64,000 nucleotides of DNA from Takifugu bimaculatus (GCA_004026145.2 CP034977.1:3613484-3677483), one strand, 5' to 3'; positions 25,746 to 39,254 are shown, counted from the first letter of the stretch. Notes: generated by a model from the sequence alone, not told the origin. Numbers and translations: made by a program.

Positions 25746-27985
25746 CACACACCAAATGTTCCCAAATCAACAGTGTGTGTGTCAACTTCAACCGTCACGC
25801 AGATCTCTGACGGTTCCGAACGACGCCAAAGTTTTCTGGGAACATCAGAGCGCAGCCGAACCAGTTAGCATCCAGTTAGCATCACCAGAATTTAGCAGAC
25901 TTGCTAAGTGATCCGAGGTTTTCAGCTGGCTGAAGATAGCGTCCGATTATTTATTTATGCTAACGGATGCAGCGGTGATGTTTCACTGTTGCACAACATT
26001 TTCCTCACTCCAGACCTGCTCTGGGAAAGAAACCCTGCTCCATTTTAAAACGCCCCGATGCCGCCACTGACCCAATTTCCAGGAGCTTCGCGCAGCCTCG
26101 CGCTCTGCTGCATTTGCATATTTAACAGGAAAGAGCGGGAAGGAAGGTTTGGGAAAAGAGCCGGAATGAACGCTCATCCCTTGTGCTCCGTTTTGCCGTG
26201 ACTGCACATTTAAGGAAAACTGACGACACCATCGAGGTGTGAGGCTCCTCTTCGTTCCAGGGTTCCTGCCTGTCTGGGAGCAGCTCCCCCAACACGTCGT
26301 AGATTCCGGCTGCATCCGCACACTTCGCCTCCCGTCTATCTCCTCCATCTCCGACACGCCGCGCGCCGCTCGCCGGGCACGGGAGGTGCACGACATCAAA
26401 CCCGCAGACATGTCGAGCAAATGAAGTGCGGCTGGAGATGTTATCAGCCGCGTGAACTCTGGAGGCACTTCAGAAAACACGAGAGGCTTCCCGGGAGGTG
26501 AGGCGGGCCGCTCGTTCCCCACTGAGGAACACGACCGCTAACGTCTCGCTGCAAATATCGTGTGACGCTTGTCATCAACGCTTGAAGGTTCCACGTAAAA
26601 TTGGGGCAAATGAACGCCGAGGCTAGCACCCCGCGGCTGAAATACGAGCTAAAATGACAACAGGTGTTACGAATCTTTACCCACCGGGGGGCGCCATTTC
26701 AAAAATTGGTGATCTGCATCCATGGCTGGGGCAGACACGCCCTGGTTCGACAGGGGGCGTGGCCAACCGCAGCGCCCTGTTTAGTTCTCCCGCGTGTGAG
26801 CGGAGGGCCCGGTGCCATCGACGGATGGAAAGCCTGGAAAAGCTCCAGGATTGTGCAGTTCAGTCTCGGGGCCACAGTGTGAGTGTTTGTGTTTCTCATT
26901 TGGGTCTGGTTTGTGGTGGAGGCTGAGTCAGATGGGAAATATTGGATTCCTCACACACACGCACACACACGCACACACACCCACACACACGCACGCCTTA
27001 GCACCTCATTAACTTTTTCCTTCCCTACGATTTTTCTTTGTTTCCCGACTTCTCCCAGCTTCCACGAATCCCCATCCCCTCTCTCCTACAGGATTTCTGC
27101 GTAGCTGAACAATCGTCGCTCTGCCGACAATTTGGGAACTAATTAACAGCCTTGTCAGCTGTCAGAAACAGCGTTAGCCTTTGCTAAGACATGAAATACG
27201 CCGTTGGAGTTGCTGTGTTCCTAACTTTAGCACTGCGTGTGCACAGAGCAGCACATCCCAGCGCATCTTAGCTTCAGCTGGGTGTTTGAGTTGTTTGAAT
27301 GATGGCAAACGCCAGCTGGTTGGGTGTTTGGAGAAATCCGTCTGCGATCCTTTTCCCGTTGACAGATGCTGACAGAATAACATCAGCTCATAAAGCTGTG
27401 AGGAAGAAGCCCTTTTTTTTAAGGACCTGGCTAATGTAACGGAGGGAGACTATGGGAACGGGTCCAAATCGCAGGAAGATGGAGTTGCAGCCACTGACCA
27501 TATTTGCATGCGTAGGCTAAGCTAGCTAGCTACAACTGAAGATGTGATCAGGATAAAAGCCCATGTTTCTTAAGACATTCAGCCAATATTCATGAAAATG
27601 AAGTGAAACACACACCACCATAAATGGAAGAGGCTGGGATACTCACAGCACAACCCAGTTCCACAGAGGAAGCACTGGTCTTTGTTCAGCCTGGCTTTGG
27701 CCATTCAGCCCAACACAACCGTGAAGGATCGTTGGGCCATTCAGCAGGCGCTCAGAAGGCCGGCACTCATGTGTGGCCCTTAATTACACACAGGCGCCCA
27801 TGCACGCTATACGCAAACATGCACCCATGCACAGATACCATCTCAAAATATGGCATGTGGAGACACAAGTTTCTGCTAATACACACAAAAACCTGCTGCG
27901 CTGCTTCCTTTTGTGACTCGGTCATAAACACACATGAAACGGGAGATGCTGGCAATTCAATCGAGAACAAGAAATACAAAGACAT
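25746..27985. other. Gene-free region
   Basis: No exon recognised. A 179-codon minus frame (26522-25983) and its overlaps show no known domain. An imperfect CA run lies at 26951-26994. Confidence 0.5.
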
Positions 27986-28000
27986 GCACACGCACGCACG

Positions 28001-28049
<49 letters not shown>

Positions 28050-28180
28050 CACTTTCATGGGCCCCCTTATGCAGCCCTCACTTGTTTTGTCTGCAGTGTA
28101 GCTAAGTAGAATTCTCACTAAAATAACTTCAAAGGCTCTGAAGGAGGGGCCACTGTGAGGAGTACGGGTAATTAGGACTG

Positions 28181-28236
<56 letters not shown>

Positions 28237-28375
28237 GGATGAGTGAAAGGAGGAAAGGGGAGAACCATCCTCTCAGCCACTATTGATGAATAGGGGAGAG
28301 AAACGACAAGGACTGGGGGGGGGGCACCAGCACTTCTTGCTAACACTTGAGCATGTGCAAACACATACATGGGAA

Positions 28376-28422
<47 letters not shown>

Positions 28423-28744
28423 ACTCTCTAAAGGTGCTGTAAGGGTGTTTTCAATGGTAGCGACCAGTATGTGGCTATTTATAGCCTGTTAAGACTAAAC
28501 GGGCCAGATCGTCACCGGACAAAAAAACAGATTATTCACGCCACTGTCAGCAGAAATGAGGATAACTGCAGTTTTAAAATGTCTGCTGCATCCGTGTGAA
28601 ACTCCCAAATCATCTGTTGGGCCGTTTTTCCTTGTGGGAGAGGAGGAAGGGGCAGAGAGAGAGAGAAGGTGTTAGAGTGCCCCCTGTTGGCGAAGTTAGT
28701 TTACCAGGTTTAGAGCGGAGGAACAAGAAACCACCACACAGGAG

Positions 28745-28804
<60 letters not shown>

Positions 28805-28970
28805 GTGTGTGTGTGTGTTGGGGGTGGGAGGGGGTTGTGGGGGGAGGTGAGGAAGGATAAGTGATTTTATTTAAGGGTGCTTTGGGGATCAACTTGCACA
28901 TGTCAGTCAGGCAGCTGCAGCTCAGCAGGGATCCAGAAATCTGCAGAACCGCTGATGGTCCTCCAGGTTT

Positions 28971-29023
<53 letters not shown>

Positions 29024-29171
29024 TTGCTGTTGTGAAAATAAAATTGGTGTGTGTTGAAGCAGCATCCCACAACTTCCTGTCGAGATCAGATGAGAGTTTG
29101 ACGGATGACATCAGCTGCTTGTAGAACACAGATACACCCCCCCCACACACACACACACACACACACACACA
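27986..29171. repeat. Dense microsatellite cluster
   Basis: (CA)n at 27986-28044, (GA)n at 28183-28238, (CA)n at 28376-28416, (GT)n at 28748-28819, (CA)n at 28972-29021 and (CA)n at 29146-29171: six arrays within 1.2 kb. Confidence 0.97.
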
Positions 29172-29537
29172 TTTCTTAGCGACCCTGACTTTGTCGTGTC
29201 TGCTTGGCTCCGCCCCTAATCCTGTTGACCTCAGGTCCGATTGGTTAAGCCCAGTTTTACCGAAAAACCACTGCAAAGCCGTCAGATGAGAGTATTTTGC
29301 TGTTATTCTTGTAAATCCTGCAAATATTTTAATTCCGTGTGGAAATAATCCAACTTTTCCGCTGATATCACGACAGCGCTGCGCACGCTCCGACTCAGAC
29401 GTTTAAAATGCTACGCGTCGCTGTTTAATCTTGATTTTGCTCTTTCAACGACAGCGATTTTGTCCGATTTAAACGAGGGGAAGGTCAGGAAATTGTTCAT
29501 GAGCAGGAAATACTGAAAAAGGATTTAAAAGTTCTTC

Positions 29538-29570
29538 TCCCCCCCCCCCCCCCCCCCCCCATAATTGATT
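29538..29570. repeat. Poly-C run (about 32 nt)
   Basis: The longest homopolymer in the window; its length is likely uncertain in the assembly. Confidence 0.95.
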
Positions 29571-31370
29571 CTTTTCCTCGGAGCCGTCGTCTGTGCTGAC
29601 AGACACACGGACAGGTGACGGCGTCAGCTAACAAGCTAAAGGCAAATGGACGAGTCTGGCTTGGTTGAGGCGTGGGGGTGTTGTCTGTCTGCTGTCATAA
29701 TTGGAGGCAAAAAATCCCACATCCACACAAACACTCACTCACACACACACACACACACACACACCCACACACAGCTATTATGCAACACAGCCTGAGACGA
29801 CCCCCTCCCTCCAATGTGACATTTCCCACTTTGCTAATTGGAGCGACAGCGACTGTTTGATGTCTGACAAGGCAACAGTGATTGCAGCTCGACGCCGCCG
29901 CCGCCGCTTTGAAGCTAATTTCTTTGCAAAGTTCTGTTGATCAGCGCTTGTTTGTGGTTAAAACTGAAAACCTGAGCGAGTTAAACCCAAGTCACGTTTC
30001 TTCCTCCTTCCTGCCGCCTCTTTTTAACCCCCCCAATCTGACACAAACCTCCCTCCATCAATCACAGAGTCCGGAGATCTGGGATGTTCGCACCAATGCG
30101 AGAGGATTGTTTTTGGTTTTAGCCAACATATAAGCTATAGGAGCAGCTCGTGTGTACCGAGAAATGTGATTATTTAGCCTTGTTTTGCTAACGCTAGGAG
30201 CTTTGCAGCAGGTTTTTTTTTTTTTTGTCAGCGCTGATGTGTTCCACATGTGATCCTGTTCCACATGTGATCCTGTTCCTTTGCATATAGAAGGCAAAAA
30301 GCTGGAAAACAGCGTACAGCAGCTACATCCAACTTTCCCTCGCTGGCCCCCACTCGAGGGGCCCGTTTGCTCCGTTCTCCCATGCACGCCGGCTTCACAC
30401 TCGGAGGCGAAACGTAACTCACTGTTCATCTCCATCTGTGGTCCGGCAGCGTTGCTCCTCCTCGTCCGTTTCCAGACCCGTTGGAGGGGTGTCGGCCGCC
30501 TCGCTCCTATTCCGAACTTCCTTCCTGCAGCCTGATCCATTATCAGCGTTGCTGTTTCCTCTCCTTTCCACGCTCGCTCGTGTCAGCCTGCGGTCTGATG
30601 CCACCTTCGCCGCCAGCTCATTTCGGCCGGCGCCGAGCCCCTAAGCGGCCGCCGGGCCTCTGTCGTTTCCCCTCTGCCAGGCTCGGAAGCCGACAACACC
30701 CAATTCCTCAGAGGCAACAGAATAAAAAACCTTTGAATCTCTTTTTAATTTGCAGTTTTTTTATCCCGCACTGTTGTTTTTTTTTATGGGCTTCATTATA
30801 ATTTTCTAAATAATTTGTTGTGGTGGTGAAAAACGCTCTTCAGTACACTGTAATTGGCCCATTATTTACAGCATGCTTATTGCTGGAAAATGAGTATTTC
30901 TCTGAAGACAATTATGTTTGCTGACTTCCATGAACAAGTGCTCACTGAGAAGATTAGCTCTGGGCTTTAATTATCACGCAGCGTTAACGATTCAACGCAT
31001 TCATCGGGGCTTCAAACTGCTCCGCGACTTCACGAAACTGCTCCTCAGACAGCAGATCGCTCCCGCCGCCTCTTATCTGTTTGATGTAAGCAGTAGTTAG
31101 CATGACACACAAGCACGTTGGGTGGTGGTGGGAGGAGGACCAGGGTCCGAACCGAGAGGAGACACTAAAAAATAGCTCCATTCTGGGGGAGAAGATAGGA
31201 TGTTACTTCATTTATAACATGCTATCTGTATGTATTTGTATCTGTAAGTATTGGCAGACCAGTAATTTACATTCCAGAAGATTTATGATAAAACGAGTAC
31301 GATAGAGCAGAAAATGTTTATGTCCTGGTTGAGAGTACGACTCCAGGAGAGGGTTTCGGTGTTTTTTTTC
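29571..31370. other. Gene-free region with a CNE-like block
   Basis: No exon recognised. (CA)n at 29741-29764, a 17-bp direct duplication at 30241-30274, and a repeat-free block at about 30820-31090. Confidence 0.5.
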
Positions 31371-31530
31371 TGTTTGTGAGGAATGTCCTAGACATAACAC
31401 ATTCCTCAACCCCTTACCTGAACCTTAACCTTAAATGCATGTCACACCAACCAACATGTCCTCACAGTTGTGGTAATATATGCGGTCCTCGATATGTGAC
31501 ATAAACCAGAACCGGCACACACACGTAACA
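31371..31530. repeat. Interspersed-repeat fragment
   Basis: Text with GTGAGGAATGTCCT, CTGAACCTTAACCTTAA and TGTCCTCAC words ending near CACACACAC. This is the style of the fragments at 25.6 and 52.4 kb. Confidence 0.4.
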
Positions 31531-31864
31531 TCAGTCTGTTTTTCCTGTGTTGTCATTGGTTAAGTGAGCTGTGCAAAGAGAGTTGTAATTTTAATATTTA
31601 TGACTATTCACACACTCACACGTCTGTCTCCAGCTGTCTTTTCTGACATACATGCACGACACACATACACACACTCACTCACTGCCGTACGAGCTTGAGA
31701 CCTGCACTCGTGTGAAGACGCAGCTCAGCAGATGCAGCACGAAACTGACAGATGAATGGAGATGAGGAGTGGGAAGAAGATCAGGCTACAGTGGAGGAAA
31801 ACATTAGATTTACACACACAAGATTCAAATATAAAGCAGGAGTGGAGAGAGCTGTGGTCGGACC

Positions 31865-31866
<2 letters not shown>

Positions 31867-31902
<36 letters not shown>

Positions 31903-31914
31903 AGTGTGTGTGTG
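31867..31914. repeat. (GT)n microsatellite
   Basis: GT run with one AGAG interruption. Confidence 0.97.
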
Positions 31915-34027
31915 TCCTCCGACTGGGACCAGATGAAGTATTCCTCAGTGTCTGTGGCAATCAACCAGAGCGCTGCAGCTCCAATGATGGATTCCGCCGC
32001 ACTAATCGCTCCTCCGATGCCTTCTGTTTCTCTCACACACACTTTGCCCGGCTCTCACTCATTCATTTACCCCCCCCACCCAACCTCCCCCCCCGCCCCC
32101 CACTACTCCTCCCATCCGACTCTGCGGCACACAAACAGAAACAAATCACAGATTTAATGAAATTAAGTTTGGAGGGAGGACATTTGTCCCGCGTCCCCTG
32201 ACAGCTGCCGCAGTGGCGGCTGCACCTCGGTCACCTGACCGGCTCCACGCGCCAACATCGGGAAAGTTCCCAACAACGTCCGGGAGGAACAGCCCGATCG
32301 GAGGCGGGGGGAGGGGTCAACTATCGGTCCTGCAAACCTGGGGTCAGTGGGTCCTGGAATCTTGACCCTTCGTCCATGGAAATCCTGGAATTCGGATGGC
32401 TTCATTTTGATTCCGAAGTCGCGGTGCATAAAGCCGGCGTGGGGATTCTTTTCAGCAGGAAAACAACGGCAGCGGAGAACCGGCCGACCTGTCCTGGAAG
32501 CACAAAAGGCCTCAGTTCTTCAGGAGACCCCTGAGCTTTGCCTGGAAGGCCTCGCTGACAGGTGAGAGGTGGAGGCGGCCTGGAGAACCGGGCCGGACAG
32601 CAGGTGGCATGTCAGCGGGTCTCCTCTGATCGCCCATAATCCACCTCTTCGCTCCCGCTTGAACAAACACGCCCTCTTCTCCCCGTCTGAGACAGCTCTC
32701 CCTCCTCGTCCGGGTTCCTCCCGAGACGTCGGCGCCGTTTTTCCACTTTTGCTTTGTTTGTTTTGCTAAATAAAAGCCTCATTGAGCGGCCGGGTGAACG
32801 TGCGCGTGGCTGTATTTCTTCCTGGCAAGTGGGACCTTAATGACCTGAGTTCCACAGCTGTCTCCACTCTGCATCAGCATTTAATCTGCACGAGAGCTGC
32901 AGGACCACCCCGATGGGTCACATCGCACACACACACACACACACATACACACCCAGAGGTAATTACGGACCAACTGTGAGCGAAGCTGCCATGCCGCCCC
33001 CCCCCCCACCCAAACTGTCTGTCCGTACTTTCCTGCTACCTTAATTCCCCAGGTTTAGCACAAAAGCAATAAGTGTGTGTTTTTTTGCGTGTGTGTGGGA
33101 TTTTTTAAAGCAAACTTTGTGAATTATGAGGACTCGGGGAGGCTGCGCTGCAACTTGAAAGCGCTGAGTCAGCAGATGGGGAGACAGTGCACCTCGGGAA
33201 GAGGAATGATGGCCTGGAGATCGCATCAAGGCCCCAGGAAGCTCATCAGAAGAGCCAAGGAGGCACGTCCGCCCAGTGGGGAGGAGACACAACCAAATCA
33301 CTTGCAGGAAGAAATAAACCTCCTTGTTGATGTTTCCTGTCCTCTGGATAACATTTCAGTGGTGAGCTGTTGGATTAATCAGGCAGAATTCCGCTGAAGA
33401 AAACGTGGGTTTTGCTCTATAGCGTTGGGGCTAAGCTAACAGGTAGCATCGGTGTGAACGATCCGTCGGAGCTGCTGTGATGCGACGCGGTCGCCCGCTG
33501 CCGTTCCTCCTCCTGAGCTTGTTTTGGCGGCGCGCTACATGAAGCCGTCTCCACGCCAGCCGGCCTGCGTCTGTCCCCACGACGACCAGCCAACACTCAC
33601 AAAAGAGCGATTTCTCTCCACGGAGGACGATTAGAATTTTCCCTCTGTGTTCCTAAACTTTCGCCTCAAGCTTCGGTCGTCCGCCGGCCTTATACGGTCT
33701 GAAGCGTCTCCTGAGCTCTGACCCCGTGACCCCTGATTACTCAATCTGTCCCCACGAAGGAAAGAGCCGACTGTCAGCGTCTCCGTCTTCTTCCCTTTTT
33801 TTCCCTGGCTAGACGGGAAAAGCGACGCGCGGCGGCCCGGTTTAAAATGTCGCCTCGGCTTTTTGGGCAAATGTTTTGCTCATTTGGGAGAAAATCTGTG
33901 TTCGTTTCAGGGAGCAAAAGGACGCAATTGTATGTTATATGATTCATTTTCTGTGGAAAACTCAATAGTTGCTCAATGAAAACACTGAATTGCTTATTTA
34001 TCAGATGAATATCAACTCACAGCAGCA

Positions 34028-34065
34028 GGATGTTAGCCGCTAGCAGCAGCTAGCGGCTAACATCC
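34028..34065. repeat. Perfect inverted repeat, 17-bp stem and 4-nt loop
   Basis: The left arm starts GGATGTTAGCCG and ends CTAGC. The right arm is its exact reverse complement, and the loop is AGCA. Confidence 0.95.
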
Positions 34066-35206
34066 CTTTACTGTGAATGACAACATCGCAGCAACGAACA
34101 GGTTTTATTCTGATTAGCGATTTTCCTTCCGAGGTGTTTGGCAGGTAAACGGCTTTGGGTATCCATCCATCACTTCCTGCCCCCCCCCCCTACCCTCCCC
34201 CATCACCCTCCCACCTTCCCACTCTGCCTGACATCTAATCTCACACTTCTGTTCCTTGTAGTTGTGATTGGCCTGAGACGAGGGGAGAAGTTTACCTTTG
34301 GCTTTCAATCGGTGGAGGGGGACAAAACGGGAAGATTTATGCCATATTTTCCTGCATTCCCGCCCGCCACCGGGCCTGACCATCATATTGGGCTCAGTGC
34401 TAATGAATTAACAGTTCATTTAATCACAGCGGTTGAGCTCTTCATCCATCAAAGCTGTTGTGAGTGACAGTGATGAAGACTGAAGCGTCTGTCAGCGCCG
34501 CCGGCGGGACCGGGCTGGTTGGGGTTGATGGATCTATCTGGCTGTGAGCTGAATAGGGAGAATATGTTGTTTTCGCACGGTGCCTGTCAAGCCTGCACAG
34601 CCCAGGGGCGACGCACACAGCGTATTCACATTAGCATTCGGGCCCCGGGGCCGCAGCCTCAATCTTGGCTGGCTGGGGCTGATGTCAGGAGGCAGGAACA
34701 CGGCGGAAAACGAGCCAGCTGCTGCACGGCGAGATTCTTCATTTCATTAAAGGTATGAATGATGAGCATTCGCTTCATCTGGCTGCCCCCCCCCCCCCCT
34801 TTTTTTTTTTTTTTGAAAGTTACGTTTATTATTCCTCTAAAATGAGAAAATTTGTCTCGCATTCCTGGCTAAGCTAGCCACCAGGCTCCTGGGACCGCAG
34901 CAGGTCGGCCCAAAGGTGGACTGTACCAAATGATGGATTGCCGCGAATATTGTTACAAACACCTCGGGATCATCGTCAGACGTGATGAGTGACACAAAAG
35001 GTTCCTCGAAAGTTCCTCAAAGGTCCCAAGATTCCTGCCTGAGGAGGCTCCTGAACTGTAAAAAAAACGCTACACCTGGTTCTCTTCTGTTTAACCGAGT
35101 CAAACGGGACAGGTCGTCCTCTGGGACGGACCAAAAAAATCCACGTTGGATCCAGACACCTCCGGGGGCCACGGTCAAATCCACAAATCTGAGCAGGATT
35201 GACACT

Positions 35207-35249
35207 CGCTATCACGGACGCTATCACGGAACGCTATCACGCTATCACG
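35207..35249. repeat. CGCTATCACGGA tandem repeat, about four copies
   Basis: Copies of 12, 13, 10 and 8 bp share the core CTATCACG. Confidence 0.9.
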
Positions 35250-37556
35250 TTCCCAGCGGTCAATTCCCACCGTGAGCGTCCGTGGAGCCGGACAGCTGCC
35301 AGAGCGTCTCGGCTAACAGCTGCTCGCTGGTCCCGGGCTCCGGATGACGAGACGGGCCGATGTTGTAAATAGTGGTGGGCACGCTAACGTTCCCAGCTGT
35401 GGAGTCGCAGCGGGTCCTTTGGATTTTCCCACTAAGCAAACGGCTCCTCTAGGAGGTGTGGAAGGACCCTTGGAAGTTCCCGCTTCCTTGTTCACCAGGT
35501 TGTGTCGGTGCAACGTGACCCACCTCACGTCCGCCACCTCTGGATGAGAACATCTGTCGATTATTCCGGTTTTTTAGCTCGCGCTATAGGGGGAATCCAG
35601 AGATTGGACGAAGGGGAGGATGTGCACGATTGATGATGACGTTCGGAGGATGCGGCCTCTAAAATAAGCCCTGACAGGTCTCATCATGAGAAGGTTGTTC
35701 AGCTGGTTTTTGGGCGATAAACCGCTCTTCTTTATTGCCTCTCAGACGCCGTCCCAGCGAGGGGAGGAGCGAGACTGATGGCTGCACGAGGGCGAGGTGA
35801 AATATGGCGGCGGCGTGCTTGTTATGACGGGTCAGTGAGACAGTCCAGAAACGAGCGCTGCTGCCGTTACACGCCGACCACTTAGGACTGATCCGCGGCA
35901 TCTGGAAGGTGGGACTGAACACATTTTCTCGCTAACTAGTGGCGCTAACAACGCGACCTTCGTAGCGGGAGCTCAGATGGGACGAAGGGGACAGGAAAGG
36001 AGCCCTAAAGTTCTCCGCTCAAACCGAAAACCTTTGTAAACAACTTTCTTTGCGCCAATACCGAACTTCCTCGGGAAGACGGCTAATTTGGAGCGGAAGC
36101 GAACCGAAAACAGCCGGAGCTCGATATCAGTTAGAGGCGAATAAAGACGTTCCAGTGAGGAGTGTCGACAGACGGACCCTCCAGTGAGTCGCGTGAGAAC
36201 CCGGTGGACTGCGGCTCCTCGCTAGGCTAACAGGGAGCTAATGAGAGCTGAAAGGTAAATAAACTCCCAGAGTGGTGAGACTGGGCAGACCGGCCCAGCT
36301 GCACTGGTGACTCTTTCACCAGGACGCTCATCACAGACGCGACCTGTCGTCGGCTTCCTGCCGCCGCCGCTCCGACGCGGGCGAGCTTTCAACGGCCGTG
36401 GACGCATGAATGGAGATCTAATGGCGTCCTGTCGGACCAGGAACACCTGAAGGCGGCCCCTCACAACCCTCTGCTGGTCTTTATAGCGCGGGAAGGCAGA
36501 CGGGCAGCGGCGGAGCGGCCGGTTCTCCCATCCCAACAGGAATGTCAGGCTAAATAAACAGGGTGAACCCCACCCTCCTGGCTCCTCCATGCCGTCAGCG
36601 TACGGGGCATCGCAGAAACGTTGTGCACGTGTCCACGTGGAACAGGGCTGGAATGAAGGATAACAACATGTAGAGACTGGCGATAGCGCTGCTTACATTT
36701 AGCGATTAGCCATATTTTTATTAACGTCTAGCTTGTGTGTTTATGGTCTGTGCATTCCATTCCCTTGAATTAACAATCAATTTTTATATAATAAACACGC
36801 TAATGGCAACACAAGAGTTACACCGGCTGGATTCTGTTTCGGGTTGTGAAAAAAAAACGTGACCTTCATTGGATGCTAGCATGCTAATACGCGTGTATCG
36901 TCTGTTAAACAGGTTCTACCACGAGTTTAGTTGACGTGGACTCAAACCAGAATCCACAATCCTTCAGAGGCAGATGGTAAAACAGGCATCCCAGGGCCGT
37001 GGCGGGGGGGTAGGTGGGGGAGGTGGGGGGGCTTTTACTCATGGCTTGTTTGACTCCCACATAACTGACGTGTTTCTGCTTTGTGTCACTCTGCCGCGGT
37101 CTGACATATTTAGGCAAAGTCGGGACTAATCGTCCGCCTGCGTCTCTGCCTGAAAAGGATGAAGAAAAGTCGTGAGTGACACAACGTTAACAGGGAAAAT
37201 GAGCGATTCCGACAAAACGGGGCTAATAGGGTCATGTTTGGATTTAGGGTTAAGACAGGGTGAGTGTTTTAATCCCCCCATTGTCAAGTACTCAACACAA
37301 GTCGCATTGTAGAGTAAAGATTAATATTCCGCTGCTCAGATAGAGCTGGACCTTCAGGGGGTTGGAGTTTAATTTTATAAAAATGGAAATTATGGCATAT
37401 TTAATAAGGCGGCGGCGCCTCTGATCATTGAGGAACGGCTGGATCCAAGTGTGCGATGATCCTAAATATATTAGAGCAGTAAAGGTTCATTTAGCTGTAA
37501 CAGCCGCTAACAAAACTAGCTAACCCGGAGAATCCGTAAATACCAGTTTGGGATAA

Positions 37557-37690
37557 AGGCGAAGGAGAGGAAGGAGAAGTGGAGGCAAGGAAGGAAGGGA
37601 AGGGTGGAGGGAAACAAGGAAAAGGAAAAAGGACAAAGAACAAAGGGCGAAATGAGGACAAAATGAAAGAAAGGGGAGGGATTACGGAGA
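37557..37690. repeat. Purine-rich GGAA/GGAG strand
   Basis: About 130 nt almost entirely of A and G on the plus strand, low complexity without a fixed unit. Confidence 0.8.
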
Positions 37691-39176
37691 TGAAACACAC
37701 CCGGAGGAGAGCAGATTGATTCCTGATCTATTTCAAGCCTCTCGAGCACCTCCTCATCCTCCTCCTCATCCTCCAGCAGGAACTTCTGTCACTATTCTGA
37801 AATTGTGGCCTCATGTGTGGAGGTTCCTGTGTGGAGGTTCAGGTATCTCCAGGTGCTCCATGGAAGACTGGAGACTCCGAATGTTGGGGTATTCCTGCTG
37901 GGAAAATGAGGAAAAAGTTGCTTCTTGAACCTTCTGTTCAAAGCTCCGTTCCTGGATGGATTTTCCAGCACTCATGTCAGAACACAGGAGGAAAATCGAT
38001 GTCAAACCATCCACGGATCCCGAGGATGGAGTTTGGAGGAGGGGGGATTATCGAGAGTTTTCCTGACTCGTTCAGCGGCGTTCAGGATGGCCGATTGAGA
38101 TCAAAGCCCCGCGGTCAGCTGTACGGCCATCATGAAATCATCCAATTAACACCGGGAGACCCCGTCATCCGGAAGGCGGCAGGGGAACAGAGCGAGAAGA
38201 ATAAGCCCCGGGAATGAGAGGAGACAAGCGGGAAGCGCTGAAGTGAGGGGGGAAAATGGCAAACGTGTTTACGGCAGCGGGAAGACGAAAAGGGAGAAAG
38301 ACAATCCGAGGAGGACGAGCCGGAGACATGAAACACGCAGAGGACGGAAAAGACAGAGGAAGACGTCCAGCTGATCTCCGCACGGACAGAATTCCAAAAT
38401 TCCACAGCTCGGCTTTGAAGACAGACGAAGGGTCGGATAATTCTGGGATTTTTCCCCCCATTGTCCTGCCTTTCAGCCCAGGTTAGCAGACTTGTGAGGA
38501 CCGCAGATATCCGGACCCGGAGCACCGGCTACACTGCTGTGTGTGGGAAGAGTGTGCACGTTCCCAAATGTAACACCGGAACTTTGCGGCGTGTTCACAC
38601 CCGTCAGCGTGGCGCTAAGTGCTGACAAGAGACGATGAGGCTAACAGGCATTTACGTCCCGTCAGTATCAGCTGTTGTCCCCGTCTCAACACTTCCCAGA
38701 ATTCCCTGCAAGACAGTAGCAGGAACTCCGGGCTAAGCTAGCCTTCTACATAATGTATACATTATCAACATTGTTGGGAAGCATTGACAGCAAACAGCTA
38801 CAGGGAACGCCGGCAGGGGAACCGCAGAGCCGCCGGGAGCAGCGGGACAGGCCTGAGAATGATTAGGAATGTCGATAGTTGACGGAGGATATAAAATATA
38901 TGCAGTTGGTTATTTATGAAGCTGCATAGAGATTATAGCTAATCACAAACATCCTTCAGCTCCGTTGTTTTCTCATGTCTGGGTTTGTTCTGGCTCCTCC
39001 TGCTTCCTCCATAATCAAGCACGTTCATGCTAGCCAGGTTAGCTTCCCATCAGCGTCCTTGCACTTGTACGCGGCGTTCCCCTGGGAATGCCCGGATCAG
39101 ATTTTAAACGGAACTCTGGACAATGTTACATCGCAAGAGTTTTCGAGCCCGGATAATCAAGGCAACATGCGTACCG

Positions 39177-39180
39177 TGTG

Positions 39181-39235
<55 letters not shown>

Positions 39236-39254
39236 GTGTGTGTGTGTGTGTGTG
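39177..39254. repeat. (GT)n microsatellite
   Basis: GT over 78 bp with two GC interruptions. Confidence 0.98.

Larger units (their letters stand above)
31915..39176. other. Gene-free region
   Basis: No exon recognised. Contains (CA)n at 32925-32946, a perfect hairpin at 34028-34065, a CNE-like block at about 34370-34470, a C/T homopolymer pair at 34786-34814, a 12-bp tandem repeat at 35207-35249, a purine-rich strand at 37557-37690 and a 16-bp palindrome at 38750-38765. Confidence 0.5.

Noticed and set aside
25983..26522. 179-codon minus-strand open frame
   Set aside because: No family resemblance, no splice or promoter context; chance frame.
28710..29276. 188-codon minus-strand open frame
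   Set aside because: Made largely of translated CA/GT microsatellites.
36222..36590. 122-codon minus-strand open frame in GC-rich DNA
   Set aside because: No known motif and no splice signals tying it to other exons.
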